The notes below the pieces were generated by a model. The model saw only the letters and a list, made by a program, of their open reading frames with translations, was not told the DNA's origin and searched no databases. The translations under genes were made by a program, and so were the position numbers. A stretch of 33,413 nucleotides of DNA from a virus: IMG/VR virus record IMGVR_UViG_3300032325_000284, positions 1 through 33,413 of that record; one strand, written 5' to 3'. This document shows, in pieces, positions 6,071 through 13,465 of this stretch. How positions within the stretch are numbered: position 1 is the first letter of the stretch; every line of letters starts with the position of its first letter.

Positions 6071-6887
6071 CTTCGGGCTTTCCTTTCTGTATCGAGTCGG
6101 CTTCGGCAAGAATCTCTGCGATGATTTCGTTGCGTATGATGTCGTTCTTGTAGGGCTTACCATCTGCACCGGGCTTGAGGTCTTGCTTGCTCAACCACTC
6201 CAAATAATCCAAGCCCTTGTTTCCGAATGCGGCGATCTCGCGAAGGGTCGAGCCTTTGTGCTTGCCAAACTTCAACTCCATATCCCTAGGCTCACCGCCA
6301 TTCGTCTTGACCGCAACTCCGTTGAGCTTGGCCGTGATTTCTGCTAGGTCGGCCTTGCTGATCGAGTCAGACTTAACCGTGTCTAACTTAACTGGCTTTG
6401 GTGCTGGTTCGTATTTGTCCGTATTGATGTCCTCGAACCCGCCGTGAGGAACTTCCTCGGCTGGCGTGGTTGAGAGGCTCTTATCAATCAACACTACGAT
6501 ATGAGCAAAGGCAGAGCGACAAGCCCGACTGATTGCTCTTGTCTGGCACATCGCTCGCTTGGCGTAGGTTGGACGGCTTGCCCACATAGCCTCATCATCA
6601 CCCAAGAACCCCTCGGCACTTGAGATTACTTGGCCGTTGTCCATTCGCTTCACTTCACCGATGCACCGATAGCCGTCCTCAAGACGCTCGACATCTCTTG
6701 CAGAGGCTACGCATCCGTGTGCTACTGCGATTGCTTGCCATCCTTCAACTCGCACATAGTCCTTCTGGCCTATGCGTTGGCAAGTTTCCTTTACGATGGC
6801 TCGACAAGCCCCAGCCACATCAGTCGCTTGGCGAATGTGGGTTGAGACTCCGTTGCCGTTCTGAATTACTAATTGGTTATCACTCAT
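6054..6887 (-). CDS. Recombination/ssDNA-binding-type protein with ExoX-C-like domain and SSB-like tail
   Basis: A 277-residue protein. Residues 20-135 form a conserved phage domain with RVEGWQAIAVAHGCVASARD (46-65), a GEVKRMDNGQVISSAEGF strand pair, and AKRAMCQTRAISRACRSAFA (109-128). I recall this as a putative single-strand annealing or recombination protein. Residues 203-235 (MELKFGKHKGSTLREIA, LDYLEWL) match the small DUF3820/exodeoxyribonuclease X C-terminal module. The last residues, EDEIPF, resemble the acidic tip of SSB proteins that recruits replication and repair partners. Together this suggests a protein that coats or anneals single-stranded DNA. The exact family is uncertain. Confidence 0.65.
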   Translation of the reverse strand: MSDNQLVIQNGNGVSTHIRQATDVAGACRAIVKETCQRIGQKDYVRVEGWQAIAVAHGCVASARDVERLEDGYRCIGEVKRMDNGQVISSAEGFLGDDEAMWASRPTYAKRAMCQTRAISRACRSAFAHIVVLIDKSLSTTPAEEVPHGGFEDINTDKYEPAPKPVKLDTVKSDSISKADLAEITAKLNGVAVKTNGGEPRDMELKFGKHKGSTLREIAAFGNKGLDYLEWLSKQDLKPGADGKPYKNDIIRNEIIAEILAEADSIQKGKPEDEIPF

Positions 6888-7099
6888 TATTTCATTCTCC
6901 TTATTGGTTGTTGGTTGTAGTCGTAGTCTCCCAGCGACTCACGATCTTCTCTGCTTCCTCTGATTGGAAGATTCAAACATCTTGCATCGTGCGTCTGGTC
7001 GTAGAGCGTGTCTGGAATCGGGCCATCAACTCTCGTCACCCATTCTTCTAATGTTTCTCCTTCGAGTCGTTTTGGATACTGCGGAACACAATCACTCAT
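6887..7099 (-). CDS. Hypothetical protein
   Basis: A 70-residue, acidic, Asp/Arg-rich protein without hydrophobic stretches. The only notable pattern is an RLEGETLEEWVTRVDG helix near the N terminus. Start and stop both overlap neighbours: ATGA with the nuclease gene, and TAATG with the recombination gene. No family is recognised. It may be a partner of the nuclease or the recombination protein, an inference from position only. Confidence 0.6.
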   Translation of the reverse strand: MSDCVPQYPKRLEGETLEEWVTRVDGPIPDTLYDQTHDARCLNLPIRGSREDRESLGDYDYNQQPIRRMK

Positions 7100-7416
7100 T
7101 TGGTTATCCTTTCATTTATGGTTTTGATTATCGGGGAAAGCCACTTGGTGCTTATGTCGTGGGAGGGAACTCGGAAAACTAGGATGCCCATTGAGGCGGC
7201 GAGATTGTATTTCTCCATATCGTTCAAGAACCCAGTTGGCCTCGTGTGTCTGCCCCTGCTCCACACCCCGCCCTCTAGCTCAATGGCTATGCCTTCGATG
7301 TGGTAATAGTCGAATCTAAATCTTCTGCCATCAGCAAACTTGTATTCCCTTAACAACCCCCACCCGCCAAGACTCTTCCATAGAATCTCGAACTTGGCTG
7401 ATGGGGTAAGCTTCAT
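7096..7416 (-). CDS. PD-(D/E)XK-type small nuclease
   Basis: A 106-residue protein with a restriction-endonuclease-like core. FRFDYYHIEGIAIELEGG (about residues 33-50) gives the Asp and the E-x-E pair expected for metal binding. It is followed by GRHTRPTGFLNDMEKYNLAA and a GILVFRV strand, the order seen in DUF559/VRR-like nucleases and Holliday-junction-type phage nucleases. It likely processes recombination intermediates together with the adjacent ssDNA protein and the ligase (inference). The usual Lys of the motif is not obvious in the E-x-E strand, so the metal site should be checked against a model. Confidence 0.7.
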   Translation of the reverse strand: MKLTPSAKFEILWKSLGGWGLLREYKFADGRRFRFDYYHIEGIAIELEGGVWSRGRHTRPTGFLNDMEKYNLAASMGILVFRVPSHDISTKWLSPIIKTINERITK

Positions 7417-7417
7417 T

Positions 7418-7657
7418 TTAGTTACGCCCCACCCAGTTCTTTGTTGGTAGAACTAGCTCTGGCTCTTTGGGCTGGTTGCCCTCGGCCACGATCTTGTCCA
7501 AGCGGTCGAGGTCGGCGGCCACGGACAAATAAAATCTGCGTCTCTCGTAGTTCTGCTGGTCGATGTGCTGGGCGATTAGATAAAGCCCTCGGACAATCAC
7601 CAGTCCAACAAAGATAATGATGCCAAAGATCACCAGCGTATCCGTTGTTTCTGCCAA
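7418..7657 (-). CDS. Single-pass membrane protein with cytoplasmic helical tail
   Basis: A 79-residue protein. Residues 8-28 (LVIFGIIIFVGLVIVRGLYLI) form one membrane segment, followed by a charged helical region and a Pro-rich end. It overlaps the ligase gene by 28 bp at its start. No family is recognised. A frame shifted by one base also runs here (7422-7706), but it lacks any pattern and looks like a shadow. Confidence 0.6.
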   Translation of the reverse strand: MAETTDTLVIFGIIIFVGLVIVRGLYLIAQHIDQQNYERRRFYLSVAADLDRLDKIVAEGNQPKEPELVLPTKNWVGRN

Positions 7658-8199
7658 GCAGGGGAGCAGTAGTTTGGGTTAGTGATAAAGGGATACTTGC
7701 CGTCATCCATCGCCTTCATAACAAAGCCTTCCCAGATTACTTCCCCAGCCTTATTGTTCTGAAAGTTCATCTCTTCCCATATTGAATTTATTTTGTGATG
7801 GGCAAGGCTAACAAAGCGGAGGAGCTTGTTCTGTGGCACATCGAAGGTCACGGCTTCGAGGTGTTCAATCTCCTTCATCCTCTCTGCATAAGGCTTGGGG
7901 TTGGCTGGGTCGAAGGCATCCATCACTACGATTGTTCCCTTGCCAGTCTTTGTGCGTTGCCCCATAATCTCGCAATCTACAAACCGAGATTTAATACCAG
8001 CACCAAGGATTCGATCTGCCATTAGCTTGTGATTGGTGGCGAACTTGCCGTGGCGGTTGTAGCCCTGCTGGGTTTCTTGATCGAACCAGCCTCGCCATCC
8101 GTTGAGCTTGCCCTCAATCGAGAACCCATCGGAAAACTCATCGTGGCTCGCTGGTACGGCTGAACCTACTGGCCTTGCTGGGAGGGGGAAGGATGTCAT
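7630..8199 (-). CDS. Minimal ATP-dependent ligase (nucleotidyltransferase domain only)
   Basis: A 189-residue protein carrying the ligase nucleotidyltransferase motifs. Motif I is EGKLNGWRG, with Lys31 the probable AMP-accepting residue (KxNGxR for the usual KxDGxR). A motif III-like FVDCEI lies at 72-77 (D74, E76), a IIIa-like GTIVVMDAF at 87-95, motif IV EGFVMK at 156-161, and a motif V-like WQKQR at 181-185. It ends directly after motif V, so the OB-fold domain found in most DNA ligases is absent. It may be a very small DNA ligase relying on a partner, or an RNA-repair-type adenylyltransferase. The gene starts after a run of eight T with no Shine-Dalgarno. Confidence 0.75.
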   Translation of the reverse strand: MTSFPLPARPVGSAVPASHDEFSDGFSIEGKLNGWRGWFDQETQQGYNRHGKFATNHKLMADRILGAGIKSRFVDCEIMGQRTKTGKGTIVVMDAFDPANPKPYAERMKEIEHLEAVTFDVPQNKLLRFVSLAHHKINSIWEEMNFQNNKAGEVIWEGFVMKAMDDGKYPFITNPNYCSPAWQKQRIRW

Positions 8200-8238
8200 T
8201 GTTTTTTTTGTAGGGATTTCGCTGGGTTATGGCAAGAC

Positions 8239-8325
8239 TTATTTTAGGAGTTGCTCAACTATGAAAAGGGTTGAGCCAGCACCTACGATTAGTCCGACTA
8301 TGTATGCGATTAGGATTTTGTTCAT
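8239..8325 (-). CDS. 28-residue membrane microprotein
   Basis: ATG at 8325, stop TAA at 8239. The peptide is almost entirely one membrane segment (ILIAYIVGLIVGAGSTLFIV) with Lys at both ends. It fills most of the 200-bp space between the ligase gene and the winged-helix gene, directly behind a candidate promoter. Lack of a strong ribosome binding site is the main doubt. Confidence 0.5.
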   Translation of the reverse strand: MNKILIAYIVGLIVGAGSTLFIVEQLLK

Positions 8326-8331
8326 ACGCTC

Positions 8332-8359
8332 AACCTATCACACCTCGACAACTTGTCAA
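8332..8359 (-). promoter_or_regulatory. Candidate promoter with palindromic operator
   Basis: On the minus strand a perfect -35 TTGACA (8354-8359) is followed 16 bp later by TAGGTT (8332-8337), a poor -10. The 11-base palindrome GACAACTTGTC (8347-8357) overlaps the -35, where a repressor could block it. Transcription would begin almost at the 28-residue gene's ATG. This is one of the few larger gaps in the early region. The weak -10 keeps confidence low. Bases 8360-8398 hold an imperfect inverted repeat (GTTTAT...ATAAAC) and nothing else I can name. Confidence 0.35.
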
Positions 8360-8398
8360 GGGTTTATTTACGATTGTTTGTAAGTCCCTATAAACACG

Positions 8399-8662
8399 CT
8401 ACTTGCTAGGGATTATTTTGTAGGCTTTTATCCATCGAAAGTGCTTATCTCCATTTTTGCTTGTGAGAACCACTTGGATTTTACGAACCTCCAATTTCTT
8501 TTTTTCTAGTAGTTCACGAAGGATGCGGTCAATGGAACTAGATTTCCTTCCCATCATTTCCATTATCTCCTCACGAGTGCAAAATCCCTCTGGTCGTGGA
8601 GGGCATTCTTTATTTTGGATGTGTTCTTCGAGAAGTTTCTGCCAAGGATTTTTAGGTTTCAT
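8399..8662 (-). CDS. Small winged-helix protein
   Basis: An 87-residue basic protein. Residues 28-60 read as helix-turn-helix (CTREEIMEMMGRKSSSIDRI then LRELLEKKKLEVRKI), followed by two strands (VVLTSKNGDKHF, RWIKAYKII) that would form the wing. It is probably a DNA-binding regulator of the early genes, and could act on the palindrome just downstream (inference). It starts 2 bp after the phosphoesterase stop. Confidence 0.65.
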   Translation of the reverse strand: MKPKNPWQKLLEEHIQNKECPPRPEGFCTREEIMEMMGRKSSSIDRILRELLEKKKLEVRKIQVVLTSKNGDKHFRWIKAYKIIPSK

Positions 8663-8663
8663 A

Positions 8664-9404
8664 TCAAAAGGATTTTATGTTTGTGGGTAGATGGAATTTG
8701 TTTCCTCGTTGTCTTGCTTGGAAAACATCGTGCGTTTTATCGGGGTGAATCATCCCATACGCCCAGCCGTGTTGCCATCTTAATCTACGCAACTGGCCTC
8801 GGTTGTATTCCGGGGTCTTGTTGCATAGGCATCCGATGTTGTACCCGGTGCGAGGGTCGATGGAGATGCTTCTAAAATAATCGATGGCGTGAGTATGCCC
8901 AAAGATAACATCTCCGTAAGCATCGCTGTGCTGTTTGGCAGAGTGCATAGCGTGGCCGTAGCCGTGTGCGAATGAGAGCGTCCCGCACTTGTAGATACCA
9001 GCCACGGAATCGTAAGGGAACATCCTTCCCCTTGTCTCTTTCATAATGGCCTCGATGTTTTCAATCCCATCGTTGGCGTAGTCCCTTGCTATCCCGCTTC
9101 GAGAGTTACGGCTCAAGTCATATATGCGTTCATCGTGGTTGCCCCTTAAAAAGATTCTCTCATCCCCGAACTTGAAGAACTCCCGAATGAACTCCTCTCC
9201 ACAATCCCAATCTTTTTGAAGGCTCGATGCTTGCTCCTCATCCCCAGCCCCCTTGCGGATTGCTCGGAAGTCCCAGAGGTCACCGATGCAAACGACTAGA
9301 TCGGGCTGGTATTCTTTCGTGAAAGAGAGCAGAGCCTTTACCGAGGGAGCATCTTGTTCGTCGCCGTGGATGTCGCCACAAGCAACGAACTTAATTGGCT
9401 TCAT
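8664..9404 (-). CDS. Calcineurin-like metallophosphoesterase
   Basis: A 246-residue protein with the complete two-metal signature: GDIHG (10-14; D11, H13), GDLWDF (41-46; D42), GNHDE (88-92; N89, H90), His147 in FAHGYGH, and GHTH (169-172). The size fits phage phosphoesterases that act as nucleases or phosphodiesterases, related to the SbcD/Mre11 core, but no SbcC partner is present. It could take part in DNA processing with the ligase and the PD-(D/E)XK nuclease, or remove a nucleotide signal. The activity cannot be fixed from sequence alone. It is coupled to the MazG-like gene by ATGA. Confidence 0.88.
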   Translation of the reverse strand: MKPIKFVACGDIHGDEQDAPSVKALLSFTKEYQPDLVVCIGDLWDFRAIRKGAGDEEQASSLQKDWDCGEEFIREFFKFGDERIFLRGNHDERIYDLSRNSRSGIARDYANDGIENIEAIMKETRGRMFPYDSVAGIYKCGTLSFAHGYGHAMHSAKQHSDAYGDVIFGHTHAIDYFRSISIDPRTGYNIGCLCNKTPEYNRGQLRRLRWQHGWAYGMIHPDKTHDVFQARQRGNKFHLPTNIKSF

Positions 9405-9763
9405 AAAGGGGGTTTGGTTTGTCCAGTTAAAGTTGTGTAAATTAAATTACAACACTCTCTAGCTCTTGGATTTGTCAATGTCTCATCTGTGCATCCATCC
9501 TTCGCTAATTCAAGAACTATGTGCATTTGGGAACGAAGCGTGAGCAGATAGGTTAGCTGGTCGGTTGCCTCTTCGATTGCGTTCTCAACAAGTTTCACCG
9601 ATGGCATCTCCCAAAGTTTTGTCCCGCCGTGTTCCTCAACTCCCCGCTTGTATTTCTTCTCCATAGATTCGACTGCCGCAACTTGCAAAGTCGTTAAATG
9701 GAGTTCGTGCTTTTTGGTAAAATGCTTTTGAGTTATTTTCTCCACGCTCTGTTCGGATGTCAT
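9401..9763 (-). CDS. MazG-like (all-alpha NTP pyrophosphohydrolase-like) protein
   Basis: A 120-residue helical protein. The pattern KYKRGVEEHGGTKLWE (about 37-52) followed by NAIEEATDQLTYLLTL (61-76) corresponds to the phage proteins with a 'KYxxGxxEHGG' loop and an 'EExxDxxxY' helix that I associate with the MazG superfamily, where the acidic residues bind magnesium. Such enzymes hydrolyse nucleoside triphosphates and may adjust nucleotide pools or alarmones. The first acidic pair of canonical MazG is not obvious. It sits 3 bp after the endolysin gene. Confidence 0.6.
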   Translation of the reverse strand: MTSEQSVEKITQKHFTKKHELHLTTLQVAAVESMEKKYKRGVEEHGGTKLWEMPSVKLVENAIEEATDQLTYLLTLRSQMHIVLELAKDGCTDETLTNPRARECCNLIYTTLTGQTKPPL

Positions 9764-9766
9764 CCC

Positions 9767-10273
9767 CTATCTGCTAGACCAAGGGCGTTTGGAGACTAGA
9801 GAAACTTTTTGATTATTCACTTGTTGCTTTTGTGGCGAGACTAATTCCCTCCACCCAGAAATTGTTGCGTCCTCAAGATGAGGTTGCTCCCATTCTAAAT
9901 GCCGTAGCTGGTGTTTTTGTGCAATCTTCTGGCAGATCGAGTAGGTCTGGTCGTCGTCCCAAGATGGGATTAAATCGTTAGTCGGAGTACGAGCAAGGGG
10001 AACATAGTCTATTGCGTGAGAGCCTTTACCTTGGTCAATGTGGAGCGATTGCGGGGGTATCCCACGAGCGTTTGTGACTTTCCTTCCAGCCTTGGTGCGT
10101 CCTTGGGCGTATAGCTCCTCTTGTTCTTGGGGAGTACGCACCGAGCAATAGATCAGAACTGGAATCTTTTTGGACATCAACTCCGAGTACCAAGCCGCCA
10201 CCCTCTTACCAAAACTCGGCTCACACTTTTCGATATGGCTTCTTGACCTCTCCACCGCCTCTCGAATCGTCAT
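9767..10273 (-). CDS. Endolysin: M15-type L,D-/D,D-peptidase
   Basis: A 168-residue zinc peptidase expected to cut peptidoglycan cross-links at lysis. VLIYCSVRTPQEQEELYAQG (39-58) is the conserved substrate-side segment. The zinc site reads SLH (H78), AID (D89), then EWEQPH (E127 as likely catalytic base, H132), the order of VanY/CwlK-type peptidases. The spacing between H78 and D89 is longer than the usual SxHxxGxAxD, with a small insertion. There is no signal peptide, so it needs the adjacent holin. The C-terminal 25 residues are basic and may bind the wall. It is coupled to the lipoprotein gene by ATGA. Confidence 0.85.
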   Translation of the reverse strand: MTIREAVERSRSHIEKCEPSFGKRVAAWYSELMSKKIPVLIYCSVRTPQEQEELYAQGRTKAGRKVTNARGIPPQSLHIDQGKGSHAIDYVPLARTPTNDLIPSWDDDQTYSICQKIAQKHQLRHLEWEQPHLEDATISGWRELVSPQKQQVNNQKVSLVSKRPWSSR

Positions 10274-10548
10274 TGGTCAAGCCTCGACTTGCATCGTTCT
10301 GTTTCCTCCATTGATCGAGATAACGCCTTGAGCGTCTGGGCATACAACTCTCGGTATTCTTGGGGGCTTGCTTTTGATCGGTCGAGTTTGTCCCATCGCA
10401 TAATGAAGTCCGAGATCGAGTCTTGGTGCGGCGTTTGCCCAATGTCGTAAGGGCGGGTGGTTGCACACCCACAAATCAAACTACCTACGATGAATCCAAG
10501 AATCGACTTCCGTATCACGCAGACGGCGTTTGTAAGCGATTTCCTCAT
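10270..10548 (-). CDS. Small lipoprotein, outer-membrane spanin candidate
   Basis: A 92-residue protein with a hydrophobic segment (ILGFIVGSLICGC) ending in a lipobox-like ICGC, then ATTRPYD. The mature part is about 65 residues, charged and helical, with no further membrane segment. It overlaps the upstream membrane gene by 68 bp in another frame, recalling Rz/Rz1. Together with the preceding i-spanin-like protein it probably fuses inner and outer membranes at the end of lysis. The N-terminal stretch before the hydrophobic core is long (about 15 residues), so a later start is possible. Confidence 0.65.
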   Translation of the reverse strand: MRKSLTNAVCVIRKSILGFIVGSLICGCATTRPYDIGQTPHQDSISDFIMRWDKLDRSKASPQEYRELYAQTLKALSRSMEETERCKSRLDQ

Positions 10549-10642
10549 CGTCTCTTTCCTTGCGAGTCTTGGCTCTGTTCTTTGTCCACCAAGCGATGAT
10601 TCCGATTACACCAGCAAGCGAGGCGAGAATGGCCTCCCACAT
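10481..10642 (-). CDS. Small membrane protein, inner-membrane spanin-like
   Basis: A 53-residue protein starting at ATG 10642, 2 bp after the holin stop; the frame is open further upstream, but that part overlaps the holin gene. One N-terminal membrane segment (WEAILASLAGVIGIIAWW) is followed by a highly charged helix (RAKTRKERDDEEIAYKRRLR). This N-in, C-out layout with a charged periplasmic helix fits an i-spanin, though it is short. Its 3' third overlaps the lipoprotein gene. Confidence 0.6.
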   Translation of the reverse strand: MWEAILASLAGVIGIIAWWTKNRAKTRKERDDEEIAYKRRLRDTEVDSWIHRR

Positions 10643-10644
10643 TG

Positions 10645-10815
10645 TTATTTCCGTGAGAACTTCGAGAGGAAATCGACAATCTTTTGGAGCGTGTTCTCCG
10701 GCTCGTCGCCGGGGATCAAAGAGGCAACCGCAATCACGGCAGAGAGGAGGGCAACCAACGCACCCACCCAAGCAAACACATCTTGAGACTGAATAAAGGT
10801 TAAGATTTGTTCCAT
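10645..10815 (-). CDS. Holin candidate, 56 residues
   Basis: ATG at 10815, TAA at 10645. The protein is a short N-terminal helix, a membrane segment (FAWVGALVALLSAVIAVASL), a DEPEN turn, and an amphipathic basic helix ending FLSKFSRK. It heads the lysis block (holin, spanin-like, lipoprotein, endolysin), the usual order. I have seen small proteins of this layout beside phage endolysins; none of their activities is proven here. A CCGGC...GCCGG inverted repeat sits in the coding region. Confidence 0.65.
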   Translation of the reverse strand: MEQILTFIQSQDVFAWVGALVALLSAVIAVASLIPGDEPENTLQKIVDFLSKFSRK

Positions 10816-10839
10816 AAGAAGGGATGGGGTGTCAAGGGG

Positions 10840-11466
10840 CTACAACGGTGCGCCAGTTTGTGTGTTGTATGTGCCGCCATAGGAATAATATTCACTTGCT
10901 GTATAAGTTAATACTATGTTTGGACTTTGGTACGCATCTGCTTGTGAGTATAATGTGCCGCTAATTGAGCCACCGTACCAATTAAAACTCCAAGACCCAA
11001 CAATTTGAAATAGTGTTGGTTTATTTACAGAAAAATCGCCGTAAAAACGAATACCTACACTTACTTCATTTGGATATGAATACACATTCCCAGCCTCTTT
11101 TTGAGCAACAAGATCTCCCTGCATATTAACAAAGAATCTAAAGCTCCCAATAATTCGCTCATCATTCCTTAAAATTCTACCCACCTCAACATTTTGCCTT
11201 ACAAAATCTACAAACCTTCGGCAGACTAAACTTTCCTCTGTTCTTTCCCCATCGCTGTTTGGAATGTCATATTCTGTGCCGTTATAAATTATTTGATCAG
11301 AGTTCAACTGCGCGCTTCCAGATAATGATGCCTTCCATTTTTTAACTCTCCAATAAATGCCCATCATATTTACAAGGCTTCCCTTTAATCCAGACGATAT
11401 GCTTTCCACTTGTTCTATACAATTTGGAAAATACCCGCTTCCTTGTGCAGATAATACTTTACCCAT
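10840..11466 (-). CDS. Tail-tip or receptor-binding candidate, unrecognised
   Basis: A 208-residue protein rich in Ser, Gly, Tyr and Asn with alternating beta-strand patterns, typical of distal tail proteins. Motifs such as SFNWYGGSISGTLYSQADAY and ASEYYSYGGTYNTQTGAP near the C terminus look like exposed loops. It follows the large fibre-like protein and precedes lysis, where receptor-binding or fibre-tip proteins commonly sit. The DNA is visibly more A/T-rich than the neighbouring fibre gene, consistent with recent exchange. No family is recognised. Confidence 0.55.
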   Translation of the reverse strand: MGKVLSAQGSGYFPNCIEQVESISSGLKGSLVNMMGIYWRVKKWKASLSGSAQLNSDQIIYNGTEYDIPNSDGERTEESLVCRRFVDFVRQNVEVGRILRNDERIIGSFRFFVNMQGDLVAQKEAGNVYSYPNEVSVGIRFYGDFSVNKPTLFQIVGSWSFNWYGGSISGTLYSQADAYQSPNIVLTYTASEYYSYGGTYNTQTGAPL

Positions 11467-11495
11467 AAGGATTTCGTTAGGGCATTAGCCCAAGG

Positions 11496-13190
11496 TTAAT
11501 AACCGATGACGGTGACTCTATATGTTGCGGCGGTTTGAATCTTTTGACTCCCAGTTACATTTAACAAATCAATATGAACTTGCCCTGCTGTTACGCAATG
11601 CGAGAAGAATGTTATTCCGTGAGTAATATCAGTCGGTAGTCCTAGCATACAAATATCGTTAGGTTGCGCCCCAACGATTGAGACGGTTGTGCTATTTACA
11701 TCATTTGCGCCAACTGTTACTGGCCCGAAGAATGTTACTGCCGTGAGAGTCCTTGGAGATTGCGGCAACACTCCGTAGGTGGCTCCGCTTGCAATCAGCC
11801 CAACATTAATTAGACCAGAGACGACATTGATATTGGCGGGTTGAGTGATTGGAGTAGAGCCAAAGAAGGCAAGTTTTGAACTTGTGCTAACGCCAATCTT
11901 TGTTCCAGTAGTTGTGCCAACGCCAAGGTTATATCCGTCTGTGATCGTGACGGCTGTTCCAGATAGATCGAGAATGGTCGTTCCAGTTCCGATGGTATTG
12001 TTCTGCCAGTCGAGGAATACTTGGCTACTAGAGTTGTAGAGCTTGCGGTTGGTTGCATCGACATTGGAGGTTGAATCCTCAACAAAGGCGGCGTAGCTCT
12101 CTGCGGCGGTAAGGTACGAGGCTTGGGCGGCGGGAATTGCCGATCCCGTGGTGAGCAAATCGCGTCTAACCGTCACATCGGTTTGGAGAACCGTCTTGGG
12201 TGTCCCATTCTGCGTTAGCTCAACCTCAATCTTGGGCGTGATTGTATCTGAACCAGTTTCGGAAAACAATTCCTCAAGCTCGGCGGTTGCCATCGTTACC
12301 GTAGTCTGCAAGAAGTTACCGAAGATAACTCCGCTTGCGTCGAGCGTTAGGTTGTTTGTAAGAGCCGTGAGGCCAAGGTTACGGACGAAAGAAATAGAAT
12401 AGTTCCCAGCATTGTTGCCTATATCAACGCTAACATTCCCACTACCAATTCCAGTCACGGCACTCAAGGCTTCGGCAAAGCTCACCGAACTTGCCCCGAT
12501 TGGAATGGCCGTGGTTGAGTTAGCACCATAGTTAAGAACAACCGAGCCACCCTCTGCGTCTGACCCGATTGCCAGATCGTAGGTTTCGTTTTTAGTGGTC
12601 GAACCAATTTGGATTCTTGTGAGAGACAAGACCCCGGAAGTAGGAGAGGCCACGAATGTATCTGCAAACACCGCAGGGTTGCGAACCAAACGAACTACTT
12701 GTTGTGCGGCAACCGAGGCTGTTGGGAATCTGCGGGTACTTACAAGAACCGAGCTTGTGGGGAAAAGGGTAAAGGCAGAACCCCCGAAGGACATAGCCGT
12801 GCCAAGACTGGGGGAAGTGATAAGGTAGGCAAAATTTTCATTCCCATAGGTCGTTACGGTAACGCCAGTACCAGCAATTCCAGAAATAGCGGTATAAACT
12901 TGGAGCGGAGTCGCATTGAAAGAGATGGCCGATGATGTAATGCTATTGAGAATAAGCCGAAATTGTCCGTCCGTTGGGTCTCCATCAATCCCACCGATGC
13001 CTAGTTTAATTGAAGAACCAGTTAAATCTAAATCTCGAAGGAATCCCTCGGTGTCTCTCTCTTGCAAGCGAACTCGAAGGTTGTAGGAGTCGTTGCGAGT
13101 AAGGGTGGGGAGCGTCCCATTCCTAGCCGATCCAGCGGCCACTAGGTTTCCATTGGTTGTGTCAATGTAGATATCGAGAGATTGAGCCAT
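11496..13190 (-). CDS. Tail fibre / baseplate-type protein
   Basis: A 564-residue protein. Residues 30-70 (NDSYNLRVRLQERDTEGFLR, then SSIKLGIGG) resemble the BppU-type N-terminal attachment domain. Two copies of a beta module follow at about residues 90-140 and 220-275, with the shared pattern 'A(I/V)(S/T)GI(A/G)(T/S)G(T/N)V' then an 'NxxYxIxF/S...LG' strand. A shaft-like region leads to a C-terminal domain starting near GTKIGVSTSSKLAFFGSTPI (about 435), a fibre-tip pattern I have seen at the ends of phage fibres. It is the largest tail protein after the tape measure region and the best adsorption fibre candidate. Confidence 0.7.
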   Translation of the reverse strand: MAQSLDIYIDTTNGNLVAAGSARNGTLPTLTRNDSYNLRVRLQERDTEGFLRDLDLTGSSIKLGIGGIDGDPTDGQFRLILNSITSSAISFNATPLQVYTAISGIAGTGVTVTTYGNENFAYLITSPSLGTAMSFGGSAFTLFPTSSVLVSTRRFPTASVAAQQVVRLVRNPAVFADTFVASPTSGVLSLTRIQIGSTTKNETYDLAIGSDAEGGSVVLNYGANSTTAIPIGASSVSFAEALSAVTGIGSGNVSVDIGNNAGNYSISFVRNLGLTALTNNLTLDASGVIFGNFLQTTVTMATAELEELFSETGSDTITPKIEVELTQNGTPKTVLQTDVTVRRDLLTTGSAIPAAQASYLTAAESYAAFVEDSTSNVDATNRKLYNSSSQVFLDWQNNTIGTGTTILDLSGTAVTITDGYNLGVGTTTGTKIGVSTSSKLAFFGSTPITQPANINVVSGLINVGLIASGATYGVLPQSPRTLTAVTFFGPVTVGANDVNSTTVSIVGAQPNDICMLGLPTDITHGITFFSHCVTAGQVHIDLLNVTGSQKIQTAATYRVTVIGY

Positions 13191-13213
13191 TTAAGTGTCC
13201 TATTGTGTCAATC

Positions 13214-13459
13214 CTACGCCTTGCCAAGAACCGTGATTGTGCTTGGCGTTCCATTGGAGCATACATTCAACATGACTTCTCTGAATCCACCACCACCAGC
13301 CGCTCCAAAAGAAACTTCAAATCCATTCTCTTTTTCTGATATGGTAATCCCATCACCAGCAAGGGGCTTCGTGCATTCAATCCTTCTTATGAGCTTGTTG
13401 AAAAAAGACTTCGTAAGAATGCTAGTGCCTTGAAGTTCATTTAGTTGGTTCTCTCTCAT
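13214..13459 (-). CDS. Small virion-associated protein candidate
   Basis: An 81-residue protein: an N-terminal helix (LTKSFFNKLIRRIE), a turn, then a beta section with ISEKENGFEVSFGAAGGGGF and a C-terminal strand. Its position between two tail genes and its Gly-rich surface suggest a tail-tip accessory or a fibre-attachment piece. No family is recognised. Confidence 0.5.
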   Translation of the reverse strand: MRENQLNELQGTSILTKSFFNKLIRRIECTKPLAGDGITISEKENGFEVSFGAAGGGGFREVMLNVCSNGTPSTITVLGKA

Positions 13460-13465
13460 AAGGCA

